From Sarcocystis neurona (Eukaryota; Apicomplexa; Conoidasida; Eucoccidiorida; Sarcocystidae): a stretch of DNA of 64,000 nucleotides. Location of the stretch: contig KL647301.1 of NCBI GenBank assembly GCA_000727475.1, forward strand, positions 761,023 to 825,022. The letters run 5' to 3'. Positions 12,001-21,752 of this stretch are shown here, in pieces. The notes below the pieces were generated by a model, which was given only the letters and a program-made list of their open reading frames with translations, did no database searches and was not told the origin of the DNA. Made by a program: the position numbers and the translations under genes. Each line of letters begins with the position of its first letter. Within the stretch, counting starts at the first letter, position 1.

Positions 12001-15000
12001 GTGAATGCAGCAACAACCATAGCAGAAGCGGTAGCAACAATAGCAGCAACAGCGGCGGCAGCCCAGTAGCACAGCGGCAGCAGCCCAAGCTGCACAGCAG
12101 CAAGAAGAGACACAGTAATCGCGGCCCTGGTACCGACGGCAACTGCAACAACAACAGCAAGGGCGGCAGGTCTGCATGTTGATCTGGACAAAGACGAGGG
12201 AAACACCAGTGCCACATCAGGGGAACGGGTAGCAGCAACAAGAGCTGCCACACAAGAAGAAGCAGCGGCGGCAGCAGCAGAAATCGCGGCAGCACGAGAC
12301 GTGATAGCTGCGGCAGTAGCAGCAGAACTGCCAGCAGCAACAGCTGTACTAGTAGCAGCAGCAACACTGGTAGCGCCAGCAGGAAAAGCAGCTACGTAAT
12401 TAGCAGCGGCAGCAGTCGCAGCAGCAGCAGCAGTGGCAGCAAGACGCAGCAACAGCAGTCGCAGCAGCAGCAGTGGTAATAACAAGCAGGAACAGCAGCA
12501 GGAGTCGCAGTAGCAGCGGTACTGGCAGCAGCAGCAGCAACAGAATTAGCAGCAGGAGCAGAGCTGCCAGCACCAGTAGCAGCAACAGCGTCAGCAGTCG
12601 CAGCAGCAGCGGTACTGGCAGCAGCAGCAGCAACAGAATTAGCAGCAGGAGCAGAGCTGACAGCACCAGTAGCAGCAACAGCATTAGCAACAGCGTCAGC
12701 AGTGATAGCAGCACCAACAGAACTAGCTGCGGCAACAGCAGTAGGCGCACGTCGAAGCAAGGCGCGCAGCAGCTCATAGCGCACACCGTCGTTCACACAT
12801 ATTCGCAACAACTCTTCCCATGGCCATCCACCTAATACACACACACAGGCATCACCAATATATACATATACGTATTATACAGGCACATATATTGTTGTTC
12901 CATATTTCACGCATGCATGCGTACACGCACCTTTATATAATGTAGACATCTTCCCGTATATATACAGGTCGACTTGTACAGGTGCATATGCGCATATATA
13001 TATATAAACCTGATGCGTGCAAGAGTGTATCGGGTTGTAGATCACTCAAACACAGAGAAACTGAGAAACTTATATATATACATCCACACACACACGTACA
13101 CACACACATGCACACGCGTATATATATATACACGTATCTGTCGCATGACGCAGGGAGCGAGGGAGAGCAAAGTATTCGGTTAGCACGCAAATGAAAAGCG
13201 CTTCTGGTGGCTGCATGCATGTCGTTTCTTTGCGGAGAGCGAGATCGAAGAACGGCGAAGAAGGACGCTGCAAACATGAAGAAAGAGGGGGCGAGACAAA
13301 ATCTCTTACCGTCCGGCGTTGCCGTCTTCTGAGCAGAGTGCCACATGCCTAGTGCGCGGTGGAAGTGAAACGCATGCGAGTGCCGAGTGAGCGCGAGGAA
13401 GTGGCACGTCAGCAGCCCTTTCATCCAGTACTCCCATTCCTGTCGTATGCAGCAGCAGCAGCACCAAAAGAATAAAACACGAGCACCAAGTCCGCATGCA
13501 GAGGAGGTAGCAGCAGCAGCAGCAAAAGAAGAAGACAAGGGCACCACCTCCGCATGCAGAGGAGGCAGCAGCAGCAAAAGAGGGCGACACGACCACCACG
13601 TCTGTGTGCAAAGAAGGCAGCAGCAGCAAAAGCAAAAGACACAAGCACCACGTCTGGAGCACTTAGCAGAAGCAGCTTCTCACGGAGAGATGGGGGGAAG
13701 CGAGAGAAAATGAAGAAACAAGAGGACTGCAGCATAGACCAGCAGCAGCAGCAGCTTCGTCGATTCGGCCCCGCAGCAGGGGCAGCAGCATGATCAAGTA
13801 GACGGCAAGGGGAAGGTTGCAACAGAGAGTTTAACTTCAACATAGAAGAAACTGACAAATACTTGTGCGCCGCATGAGACGTCTCCCGGGTCGACGAGCA
13901 GCACGTGTCCCACCAAAATCAGAGGCCTCGTGTAAGGCACTGCCGATTCGTTTGTTTGCATGCAGATCAGGAGTTCCACACGCCCACAAGACGACGAAGA
14001 AGAAGTTCAAGAAAGAAGGCGCAGTAGCAGCAGCAGCAGGACGCTCCACAAGACGAGCAGCAGCTCTCCATATACTAGACGTGCTGACTGCCGTGCACGC
14101 AGCAGCAGCAGCAGACTGGAGAAGGCAGCCTACCCCTTCCTATAGAAGAAACGGGCCGCAAGACGCAGCCAGAGAAATCACGTAGAAACAGGAGGAGGAG
14201 ATGCAGGAGGAGGAGGACGACGTGGGGAAGCGCAGGGCTTCATGGCGCGTCACCGCACGCAGCACGAGCAACAGGAACAAGACGCAGCAGCAGCGCGGTG
14301 CGGTGTGGTCGCGAGGGTAGCCACCAGGAGACGAGAAGACGCGGAGGAGACGAGACAGACGGGCGTGAAGGTGGTCGCGCGCGATTGAAGAAGAAATCGA
14401 GGGACCCGCAGCAGAAGAGTCGCGCGACAGGAGAGCACAGAGAACAGAAGCAGAGAGGAAAACAGAAACGACAGACATGCCGCAGCAGCTGAAGCCAGAG
14501 AACGGGGCAGGAACCGTTGCCCGGGGAAACCTTCTACAAGTCGAACGGAAGAGAAAGGAGGAACGTCAACATGGCAGAAGAGAACAAAGAAAGCAGCACG
14601 CCAGCTGCAGCGGCATACCACGGCAGCAGCAGCAGCAGCGCGGCACGGCAGCACGGCAGCAGCAGCACAGCACGAGCAGCAGCAGCACCAACTGACGGGT
14701 GGAGATACGCAGAGCGAGGCGGAAGACGACGAAAGAAACGGGAAAGTGAGAAGAGAGGAACAAACAGCAGACTTGTGTACTGGGACCGCTTCCTCTCTCC
14801 TGTGATACGTAAATCGGAAGAACAGCTCCACACCGATGCATGCAGCTACGTGTGTCTACATGCATTGGTAGATGTGTAATCTTTCTCCCATATATCAATT
14901 TAGAGGCACTTATATACGTATTGCGTATGAACCAGGAGGGACGGACAATACGCACCGTGGCACCTGAGAGAGCGATCCGCAGCTTGTGGGTCGGGCTGAA

Positions 15001-18000
15001 AATTTCAATCCCAAAAGGCTGCTCTGGCTTATTCTGCAGCACCAAAACACGAACACAACAGCAGCAACGCATGCAGCAGCAGCAGCAATGCATGCAGCAG
15101 CAGCAGGAACAGCAACGCATGCAGCAGCAGCAGGAACAGCACCGTGAGAGCAGGAGCTACCACCGCAGCAGCAGCAGCACCAGCGGCACGGTGACAGCAG
15201 CAGCGGGGCAGCAGCAGAAGCAGCGACAGTAGTCGCTGTCACAGAGCAGCGGCTGCCAAAGAAGCAGCAGCAGCGGGGTGGCATCAGCAGGGCGGCAGCA
15301 GGAGCAGGGCAGCAGCAGCAGAACAGTGATAGCAGAGGCTGTCATGGGAGCGCGGCAGCAGCAAGCGCGGAGCCAGAGCGACGGCCGGAGGAACTGCAAC
15401 ACGGTCAGAAGTCGTCCGAGCAGCAGCGGCGGCGAGAAGTGCAGCAGGTGGGCGAAGGACCGGCAGGGGCTGGAGCGAGAGGCTGCAAAAAGAGAAGGAA
15501 AGCGTACCCGGAAGAAATCCGAGTCATCTCCTGGGACGATGCGCTGCACGTCGTTGAGAGAAACTGCAGCAGTCAACCCACACACCAACACCAACAGCAC
15601 TGCAGCCACGTAAACACAGCAGCAGCAGCCCAGCAGGAGCGAAGAAAAATCAGCAGCAAAGCGGCAGAAGCAAAAAAGCAGCAGCAGCAGCAGAGTGACA
15701 GCCTCACCACAGCAGCGGCAGTAGTCATAGTAGGAGAAGAGCCCACCAGTGGCGGAGCAGCAGCACACAGCGAAGCAGAGCAGCAGCAGCAGAGTGCAGA
15801 GTCCCGGCTGCAGTAGCAGTAGTAGGAGAGTACCAGCAGCAGAAGAGGAGAAGTAGCAGCCGCGACAGAGCAGCCGTAGCAGCAGTAGCAGCGGAACAGC
15901 AGCCGCGGCAAGAGAGCCGGTGCAGCGTCGCAGCTGCTGGCAAGTACGGAAGAGCAACACAGCAGCAGCAGAGGAAGGAAACGCGTGTGGGCACAGCAGC
16001 AGCAGAGGAAGGAAACGCGTGTGGACAAGCTAGGTGAACGCTCATGGAAGAGTCCACGTACTACTCGTCTGCGAGACAGGCTTGTTTGGGCTTTTCCAGA
16101 GAAGGACCAGCGTCTCCGCGTCGATACGGAAGAATCGTTTGTGCGGTTTTGCAAAGCCATTTCTGCACCACTTCATCAGATGGCTCCCGTTGGCGACCTG
16201 CGGCAGGAAGAGCAGAAGCAGCAGCAGACAGCCGCCCAGCAACAGCAGCAGCACAAGATCCAGCGTTTCCACAGCACGCACAGCACCAGCAAGAGCGGCA
16301 GCAGCAAGAGCAGCAGCGGCAGGAGCGGCGGAGAAGGAACCGGACACGCCAGGGCGGTACGGAAATCACGAGAGCGGCAGCAAATGTGCTACAGCAGCGC
16401 TACGTGCACCTCAAGACAGTGACGCAGGCGTTGACACGTACGTACACACGAGCCAGAGATGTGCCCCGGGCCCCATACACGTACACCGATATATATACAT
16501 ACGTACGTAATACAGAACTATCTATCTTTCTCCACAGGTATGCATATCTTCAACATACGTATACAAATACAGATAGGGGTCTGTGAGCGTCAGAGAACTT
16601 AGCAGTCTTCAAGCAGCAGTCTCTTCTGTGCCCGGGTCAACAAGCGTCGCAGCAACAGCACCCCCACTCCGCGGCAGAGAATACCCGTCCACACACTCTT
16701 CTCCACGCATACACACCCCCACGTCTCGTCACGAAGCCTCTCGACGAAGTCGCAGCTCCCTTGCAGCAGATGCTAACACCCACACACAAACATAGGGAGC
16801 AGCTCACGGAGAAACTCCTACTCATGCACGGTTTACATCTATCTACACATAACCATATATATATCACCCGTCCAGGTCTGTTTCCCGCGGTTCTACACAA
16901 GTCCACAAATAGACGCATACGTACGTCGGAGAGATATTACACACGGAGAGAACCATCCGCCTGGTGATCCCTGCGTCGTGCATTTATACATGTATGTATA
17001 CTTCTCTCTTCATACCCAGGGAGACACGTGTGTATGTAGGACTTGGCTGCTGTCTGCATGTCGAAGTACACGTATTTCCACACGAAATAGACGTGTGCGT
17101 ATAGACGTCTGTACAGGGGAGGCAACAAAGGGACAGAGAGAAGAAAAGGACAACTATTCAAGTATGAAGGAAGCCGTCTGGCGAGCGACAGTTTTGTCTA
17201 CCAAAGCGACACGGAAAGAGTATGGGAAAGGAACGAAAAGAAGCTCTCATGTTACATGTGTGTGCCAGCGCACACGAACAGAGAGCGGAGGATGTGCGTA
17301 CGCGTGTTCCTACTATATATATAATATGTGGTGCATATATATGTATAGAGACACGTAAACGGGAGTGGCATATTGGGAGCTTCAACTGGGCTTGTCGGGA
17401 GCAGCACTTGGCGGCGTTTCGCTGTTTCTCTCTTCCGTCCTCTGCTGCTGGTGCTGCTTCTGTGACTGCTATGGGTGGCTGTGCTGCGATTCTGCTGCTG
17501 CTGTGAACGTCCTGGCTGCTGCGGTGAGGTGTTCGGCTGCCGCTACGGCCCTTCTGGCTGCTGCACTGGGCAGAGCTGCTGCTGCTGTGAGTGTTCTGAC
17601 TTCTGCCACTGCTGTTGCAAGGTAGTCTGCGGCTGCTGCTGCTGGTGCCCCGCAGCGGCCGTGCTGCTGCCTGACAGGTTCCCCCAGCGCGCTCCTGTCT
17701 CTGCTGCTGCTGCTGCTGTAGCCAATGTTGCGTCGCCCTACCGTCTGCATCGCCTTGGTAGTGTCTACATTAGCCAGTTTCTCGCGAAGGCGCTCGGTGA
17801 GGACGACGCTGTCTCCCTGCGCGTAGCGGTGGGCGTAGCCTTGCGGAGTCTCGGCGGCCGTCTCCCCCTCTCCGTCTCTCTCTGCCGCGGGGTCCTTCCC
17901 GGCCCCCGGCCCCCCCGCCTCGTCGTCGAAAGAGCCCGAGGACCGCATGCTGGCAAAAATAGATGGAGAGCCTCGGACGGCCTTTCTTAGGAAAGAGGGC

Positions 18001-20902
18001 TGTCGGAAACGCAGCACTTCCGTCGACCGCCTGCGCGCCTGCCGCAGCCGGCTATTTTCTCCGCGACGTTCTCTGAGCGTCACCTCGGCTGTCTTTTCCC
18101 CCGTGCTGTCTCTCCTTTTCTCTCCCCCTTCCACTTCTTCGTCCTTCGGCGTATCTGCCCCCCCCGCTGCCTCGACGCTCAAATCGTCCTCCTCCTCTTC
18201 CTCCGGCAGAGCCTCGTCCCCCTCCTGCAGCCACGAGAACCGCCTGCGCTGTGCTGCACCGACGGTCACAGCAGCAGCACGTGGTGGCGAAAGTCCTGCT
18301 GTTTCCCCTGGGGTGTCCGCTGCTTCCTCCGTCGGCAGCGTCGCCAGTTCTACATCCTCTAGCTTCTCCCAAGGACCCTCCACAGGCAGGGATCGTAGTG
18401 TTGCTCTGCTGTCTTCTCCACTTCTTGTCGCTGTCGTCCCTGCTGCTGCTTCCACGTCGACCACGCCCGCGGTCTTCTCCCTGCCGCGCCCAGTCCCCCA
18501 CCCAGCGAGACCTCCTGCTGCTGCTCCTGCGGTGTCTCCTGAAGTCGGTCTTGCTGCTGAGGGATCTTGCCTTCCCGCTGCAGCGGGTGCGACTGCTTCG
18601 TCTCTGTCTTCCTCTGCTGCTGCACCGACTTTCCGTTGGTCGCCGTCACCGTCCCCTGCTGCTGCTGCTGCGCCTCCTCCTCCACCGTCGCTGTCGGCTA
18701 CTGCTTGCTCATTTCTCCCCTCCTCGACGCCTCCTGCGTGTCGCCGCGGGTCCGCAGCTCGTCCTGTTCCTGCTGCTCCTGCTGCTGCTGTTGCTGTCAC
18801 TGCTCCCTGGCGCGCTGTGTGTCGTCGTCGCCGCTCTTCTTCTCCTCCCGCGGACGCGCCTTCGGGCCCTGCGCGCTCCCTCAACGACTCGCTCGCTTCT
18901 CCTCCTGCCGGTCCTGCTCCGTCCGGTCTCGCTGCGTCCGGTCCCGCTGCGTCCGGTCCCGCTGCGTCCGGTCCCGCGTCTGTTGCACTCTTTTCTTCTT
19001 GCGTCTCCGCTACAGCCGTGGTGCACCAGGCTCCTGAAGACGCCTCGTCGCAGCTGCGCTCCTCCCGAGAACGGCTGGGCAACAGTTTATTCCTCCGCTC
19101 ATCCTTCTTCCCACGAGCCCCTTGCGAATTCGAAGCGTGACGAATTGCCCTGCTGTTGGCCGCATCCCTCCACCGACGCAGCGAGGTGGCGATTCTCCCC
19201 GCCGTCGTCGCCTTCCTCTCTTCTTCCGTGCTCGCTTCCACACTTTGCGGTCCGAACAGCCGCGTCGCGGCTTCCCTCGCAAGAGCGTGCAGCTCCCAGT
19301 CCACGCTGGGACGTCGCTTCTGCCCCGCAGCAACCCGCGTCCCGCCTCCCGGTCGAATCGCCACCGCCGACGCACGTCGACCTGTCGCCACCCGCTGCGC
19401 AGCAGCCCCGCGCTGTAAAATGTCTCCGGCGCTCCCGCTGCGCCCTCTTTTCGCTCGAAGTTCCCTTCTTTTCTCTTCCGCCTCTTCTGCTGCCGCTGCT
19501 GGACCGAGCGCGTCACCGCCCTCGCGACCACGTCCTGCTGCTTTTGCTCGCCCTCCTCTCTCGACGGCTGCTTCCCTCTTCCCTTCGCCGGCACCGCTTC
19601 GCGTCGGACCAGCGAACTCAAGAAAGTCTACCGTACGCAGTGTGTCTACTAGCATGGCCGGCAGGGACGCCCTCTTCTGTCCCGCCTTCCCGTACTGGTT
19701 GGTGAGACGTGCTAGACTGGACGAAGCCTGTGCCTCACCCTCTGCGTCCTCCGCGCCAGTCTCGGTCTCCCCTGCATCCGCCGCGGCTCTTGTCGCCGCC
19801 GGCTCTTGCGTCTGCTGCTTCCCTCTTCTCGTGAAATCGTGCAGCTGCGTCACAGGGGCGTCGGGGCCAACGCCGTCTCGTCCTCCTCCCCGCCGCGCAA
19901 AACCCGCATGTTTCTCCGAATCGACCTGTTGCTGCTGCAGCGCGCTCTGTCCCAAGTGTTCCTCCTCTTCCTCCGCCCTTCGCTCCCGTCCCCGCGGCTG
20001 CTGGCGCTCGTCAGTGACTGACTGCACACGCGCCACCAGGCCGGCGTGCTGGCGAGACAGCGGGGGGTGCGCACGCACAGGGCCAGCAGCACCAGCAGCG
20101 CCACCACCGGGAGAAAAGGAGGCAGCAAAAGGGATCCACCAGGCTGTCTCCGACGACGGCGCGCGCCGGGGGTGTGCGGGAGTCGGATCAGCAGAAAATT
20201 TCCGGACCACGGGAGAGGCAGAGGCCTTCCCTAGGCGCATGCGGCACAAGGGCGAAACGTCAGCAGTCGTCGTACTCAAAGAAGAGTCCGTGGACGGCGG
20301 AGGCGCAGCAGAAGAAGGAGCCGCACCAGCGGCACGTGTCGGCGGACGAGTGAAACGCGGAGGAGGAGGACGCGGAGGACGCGGCGGACGGAGAGGGGGG
20401 GGACCAGACGGTGGAACAGAAGTCTGCGTCGAGGCGAGAGGGCGAGCAGCTGAGAGCTTCGGCGAGACGCTCAACGGTGGAGAATGCGGGGGAGACGAGG
20501 AGTTCGACGGAGACAGCGACAGAGGACTGGAAAAGGTTGCCGACGACGAAGAGGACGACGAGGACTCGATGGGGGGGTGAGAAACCGAAGAAGAAAACGC
20601 AAGTGGTTGTGGGGAAGAAGCGGCACGTCCCGCAGGTGCTCTGGTTGGATCACCTGCGTCCTCCTCCTCTTCCTTGGCTCTCCATTTGTCCGTCTGTTGC
20701 TGCTGCTCCGGTTGCTGCTGCTTCCCTTGCTGCTGCTCTTCTGTCGTGTCCTGCAGCGGCGGCAGCTGCTGCAGGGAAGGCTTCAACTGCTGCCGCCCTT
20801 GCGGCTGCGGCGCGTTCTTCAGCTGCTGCTCTGTCAAGGAAACCGGGTGCAGTTCGATACAGCGTACAAGGTGAAATTCCTGCCGGCGCAGCGGCCAATC
20901 AG
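1..20902 (-). CDS. PI-PLC: Phosphoinositide-specific phospholipase C, multi-exon, 3' end beyond the window
   Basis: This enzyme hydrolyses PIP2 to IP3 and diacylglycerol at membranes; in apicomplexans it feeds calcium signalling for egress and motility (family knowledge). Exons chained on the minus strand, high to low: 20902-17739, 16197-16062, 15563-15508, 15033-14956, 13439-13310, 12831-12751, 11637-11498, 10869-10782, 9784-9684, about 8240-8082, 7542-7354, 5979-5868, 4845-4730, 3396-1555, 532-466. All introns are GT..AG and every junction keeps the frame, giving about 2150 codons so far. Domain order is N-terminal extension, PH, EF-hand-like, X, long linker, start of Y. X carries SSHNTYL (first catalytic His), CVELDCWDG (calcium ligands), IFHG (second His) and IVLSLEMHC (Glu). 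Usual family length is about 600-1300 residues, so this one is unusually large. The remainder of Y and any C2 run off the left edge. The first exon is unresolved. Confidence 0.92.
54..231 (-). CDS. PI-PLC: Candidate further Y-domain exons of PI-PLC at the left edge
   Basis: A 28-nt segment 231-204 (acceptor TTTCTGCAG, donor GTATGAG) followed by a segment starting at 186 would keep the frame and give [16 protein letters not shown], which resembles the S-x-x-K-A-x-x-L run after the S-F-x-E motif. The continuation toward base 54 becomes Pro/Ser/Thr-rich and the expected R-x-YP-x-G-x-R motif is not reached before the microsatellite at the edge. The exon borders are guesses based on phase only. 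Confidence 0.3.
466..532 (-). CDS. PI-PLC: PI-PLC exon at the start of the Y domain
   Basis: A 67-nt exon with acceptor CTTGCAG and donor GTAAGT. It reads [20 protein letters not shown]. The S-F-D-E matches the S-F-x-E motif that opens the PLC Y domain. It joins phase 0 to the linker exon and leaves one nucleotide for the next exon, which must lie between 465 and the left edge or beyond it. Confidence 0.72.
1555..3396 (-). CDS. PI-PLC: PI-PLC X-Y linker, 614-codon exon
   Basis: A single 1842-nt open exon joins the X-domain exon (phase 0, acceptor TGCAG at 3401-3397) to the Y-domain start (donor GTATGT, 1554-1549). It opens with [20 protein letters not shown] and closes near [14 protein letters not shown]. 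Between these it is Ser/Gly/Ala/Glu/Arg-rich low complexity with one helix-like island, [17 protein letters not shown], followed by [14 protein letters not shown] (near 2.78-2.86 kb). X-Y linkers of eukaryotic PLCs are disordered and auto-inhibitory, usually acidic and 50-150 residues, so this one is several times longer. Trinucleotide tracts read CAG in the sense direction here, unlike the flanking introns. Confidence 0.85.
4730..8240 (-). CDS. PI-PLC: PI-PLC catalytic X domain, four exons
   Basis: Exons about 8240-8082, 7542-7354, 5979-5868 and 4845-4730. Reading in order: [14 protein letters not shown] then INSSHNTYL (His that protonates the leaving group; Asn is a calcium ligand); [12 protein letters not shown] (Glu and Asp calcium ligands); EPVIFHG (second catalytic His); [11 protein letters not shown] (Glu calcium ligand); and [17 protein letters not shown], whose two lysines match those that contact substrate phosphates in PLC-delta. 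All catalytic residues are present, so the enzyme is expected to be active. The segment after the second His ([12 protein letters not shown]) looks two residues longer than the usual HGYT-type sequence. The domain ends in an acidic stretch (VEEGDEED) leading to the X-Y linker. The 5' acceptor of the first exon is ambiguous among three AGs (8243, 8240, 8238) at the edge of a CTG tract. Confidence 0.95.
8241..8440 (-). repeat. Sense-CTG tract ending at the X-domain acceptor
   Basis: The plus strand is nearly continuous CAG/CGG-type triplets from 8241 to 8440. Read in the PLC direction it is a CTG-rich run that ends at the 3' splice site of the catalytic X exon. Confidence 0.8.
8690..9260 (-). 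repeat. CAG-rich (sense-CTG) intronic tract in PI-PLC
   Basis: Impure CAG triplets on the plus strand between the EF-hand exon ending at 9684 and the X exon. Frames in it give Gln, Ser or Ala on plus and Leu, Cys or Ala on minus, all treated as non-coding. Confidence 0.7.
9684..12831 (-). CDS. PI-PLC: PI-PLC EF-hand region, four exons
   Basis: Exons 12831-12751, 11637-11498, 10869-10782 and 9784-9684 are small and phase-compatible. They read [76 protein letters not shown] and [20 protein letters not shown]. This matches the helical EF-hand bundle between the PH and X domains of eukaryotic PLCs. One loop, [12 protein letters not shown], keeps the position 1 Asp, 6 Gly, 8 Ile and 12 Glu of a calcium loop but has Ala and Arg at positions 3 and 5, so it probably binds calcium weakly or not at all. 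The acceptor of the 10869 exon could also lie 6 nt further upstream (still in frame). The donor of the 12831 exon is a weak GTGCGC. Confidence 0.82.
9790..10745 (-). repeat. CAG-rich (sense-CTG) intronic tract in PI-PLC
   Basis: Nearly a kilobase of impure CAG/CAA/GAG triplets on the plus strand, between the exons starting at 9784 and ending at 10782. Open frames here have no domain. Confidence 0.7.
11650..12748 (-). repeat. Densest CAG (sense-CTG) tract, with a 93-bp tandem duplication
   Basis: About 1.1 kb of CAG-based sequence filling the PLC intron between 12751 and 11637. A 93-bp unit beginning CGGTACTGGCAGCAG at 12517 is repeated at 12610 with very few changes. Every frame is open for long stretches on the minus strand (Ala/Val or Leu-rich), which is a by-product of the triplet repeat. 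Confidence 0.75.
13310..16197 (-). CDS. PI-PLC: PI-PLC PH domain, four exons
   Basis: Exons 16197-16062, 15563-15508, 15033-14956 and 13439-13310 join in phase (45 codons plus 1 nt; 19 codons completed; 26 codons; 43 codons plus 1 nt). The translation begins [20 protein letters not shown] and continues [45 protein letters not shown] and EWEYWMKGL. This is the strand pattern of a PLC PH domain: basic beta1-beta2 hairpin, the S-L-x-D-V strand, a late F-x-x-E-I strand, and a C-terminal helix with the invariant Trp. The lysine/arginine-rich beta1-beta2 loop is where PLC-delta-type PH domains bind phosphoinositide (family knowledge). The intron between 14956 and 13439 contains other open frames, but the direct join SGAT to EWEYW already gives a normal PH domain length, so none was added. 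Confidence 0.88.
13478..13660. repeat. Degenerate ~60-bp tandem repeat
   Basis: Three to four copies of a unit containing GCACCA, GCATGCAGAGGAGG and a CAGCAGCAGCAAAAG run, at about 13478, 13540 and 13600, inside the PLC intron just upstream of the exon at 13439. Confidence 0.55.
15050..16340 (-). repeat. CAG (sense-CTG) tracts in PI-PLC PH-domain introns
   Basis: Impure CAG runs on the plus strand at 15050-15350, 15600-15960 and 16210-16340, separated by the PH exons, which lack them. A 34-bp-period duplication carrying GAGGAAGGAAACGCGTGTGG lies at 15971-16024. Confidence 0.7.
17739..20902 (-). CDS. PI-PLC: PI-PLC N-terminal extension, one 3.16-kb low-complexity exon
   Basis: A single open exon of 3164 nt follows an acceptor at 20904-20903 and ends at a GTAGGG donor (17738-17733), phase 0 into the PH exon. 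It is Ser/Pro-rich at first ([10 protein letters not shown] near 20.35 kb), then Arg/Glu/Ala-rich, with acidic runs and Gln runs. Islands that look ordered include [28 protein letters not shown] and, just before the PH domain, [20 protein letters not shown]. Several R-R-x-S kinase consensus sites lie between 18.0 and 19.7 kb. I recognise no enzymatic domain. The first internal Met is near 20.24 kb, so either that is the start or an upstream exon supplies it. Assignment to the PLC gene rests on splice phase and on the absence of any other downstream partner. It could instead be the tail of a separate upstream gene, which would need a stop codon that is not seen. Confidence 0.7.
18925..18975 (-). 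repeat. 15-bp in-frame repeat in the PLC N-terminal exon
   Basis: CCGCTGCGTCCGGTC-type units on the plus strand encode three to four tandem Gly-Pro-Asp-Ala-Ala peptides. The unit is a multiple of three, so expansion would not break the frame. Confidence 0.75.
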
Positions 20903-20937
20903 CTGCAGTCCCAACAGCAAAGCGCCGCACACACGTG

Positions 20938-20938
<1 letters not shown>

Positions 20939-20969
<31 letters not shown>
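20939..20969. repeat. (CA)n microsatellite
   Basis: An uninterrupted CA dinucleotide run of about 15 units just upstream of the 20902 exon, followed by CATATATACG-type sequence. Confidence 0.9.
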
Positions 20970-20970
<1 letters not shown>

Positions 20971-21399
20971 ATATATACGTGTATACTTGTGTTTCCTACA
21001 CACACACACGCTCGTACACACAGAGACATACAAATAGATACGTATCTGGGTATGTAGGGATACATATACACGTACGTATACATATATGCGTAGGTTGACA
21101 GATAAGGCCGGTGTGTCTACGTGTTCGCACACGCGTGTAGACAGGGCAGCAGCAACAGAGGCGCAGCCGCAGCAAGAGGGGAAGGCAGCAGCATTCACGG
21201 CTCCTTCAAGAGGGCAGTATGTAAGGGCTGCAGCAGAGGTGTGTACGTGTGGGTGTATGTGGGACAGCCGCGTACTGGCTTTGTCGCGGCCTCTTCGAAG
21301 CGACGCAGCACCTGCTCTGTTGGTTGCGGGTGGCAGACATGCTGCCCTGCACACCCTGCGTGCTGCTTCTGCTGCTTTCGTGTTCCTGTTAGTCCTGCT

Positions 21400-21515
21400 G
21401 CCAGTGCTGCTCCCAGTGCTGCTGCCGTTGTTGCTGCCAGTGCTGCAGTCGTTGCTGTTGCTGTTGCTGCTGCTGTGCCTGCTGCTGTTGCTGCTGCCAG
21501 TGCTGCAGTCGTTGC

Positions 21516-21547
<32 letters not shown>

Positions 21548-21640
21548 TGCCTGCTGCTGTTGCTGCTGCTGTGCCTGCTGCTGTTGCTGCAGCTGTGGCT
21601 GCTGCTGTGCCTGCTGCTGTTGCTGCCGAGGCCACTGCTA
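21400..21640 (-). repeat. CTG tract with ~57-bp internal duplication
   Basis: Plus-strand CTG/TTG triplets. A block beginning CTGCCAGTGCTGCAGTCGTT at about 21436 recurs about 57 bp later. Confidence 0.65.
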
Positions 21641-21697
21641 ACTGCTGGCGAGACGCGGAGTCGTGGGGTCGGTGGTGGTGCTGCTGCCACCGCTCAC

Positions 21698-21752
21698 CCT
21701 CCAGCCCGATGCTGTACGCGAGGCAGAAAGCTACGCAGACGCCAAGCAGTAC
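21698..21752 (-). CDS. Candidate 55-bp exon coding a hydrophobic helix upstream of PI-PLC
   Basis: Between an acceptor (ATTTCGTAG, ending 21753) and a GTGAGC donor (21697-21692) lies a 55-nt segment translating VLLGVCVAFCLAYSIGLE. This is a good transmembrane or signal-anchor helix. Its leftover G joins the CT that begins the 20902 exon (making Ala), so it fits in phase in front of the PLC N-terminal extension. Known PI-PLCs are peripheral, not membrane-spanning, so this is either a real novelty, an exon of an alternative transcript, or chance. No start codon connects to it convincingly. Confidence 0.35.

Noticed and set aside
11577..12485. 302-codon Ala/Val-rich minus-strand frame
   Set aside because: It is a read-through of the CAG/CTG tract; all frames are open there, the sense polarity is the intronic one, and direct joining of the 12751 and 11637 exons already keeps phase and domain order.
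13794..14049. Minus-strand frames around [18 protein letters not shown]
   Set aside because: They lie in the PLC intron; the PH domain is complete and in phase without them.
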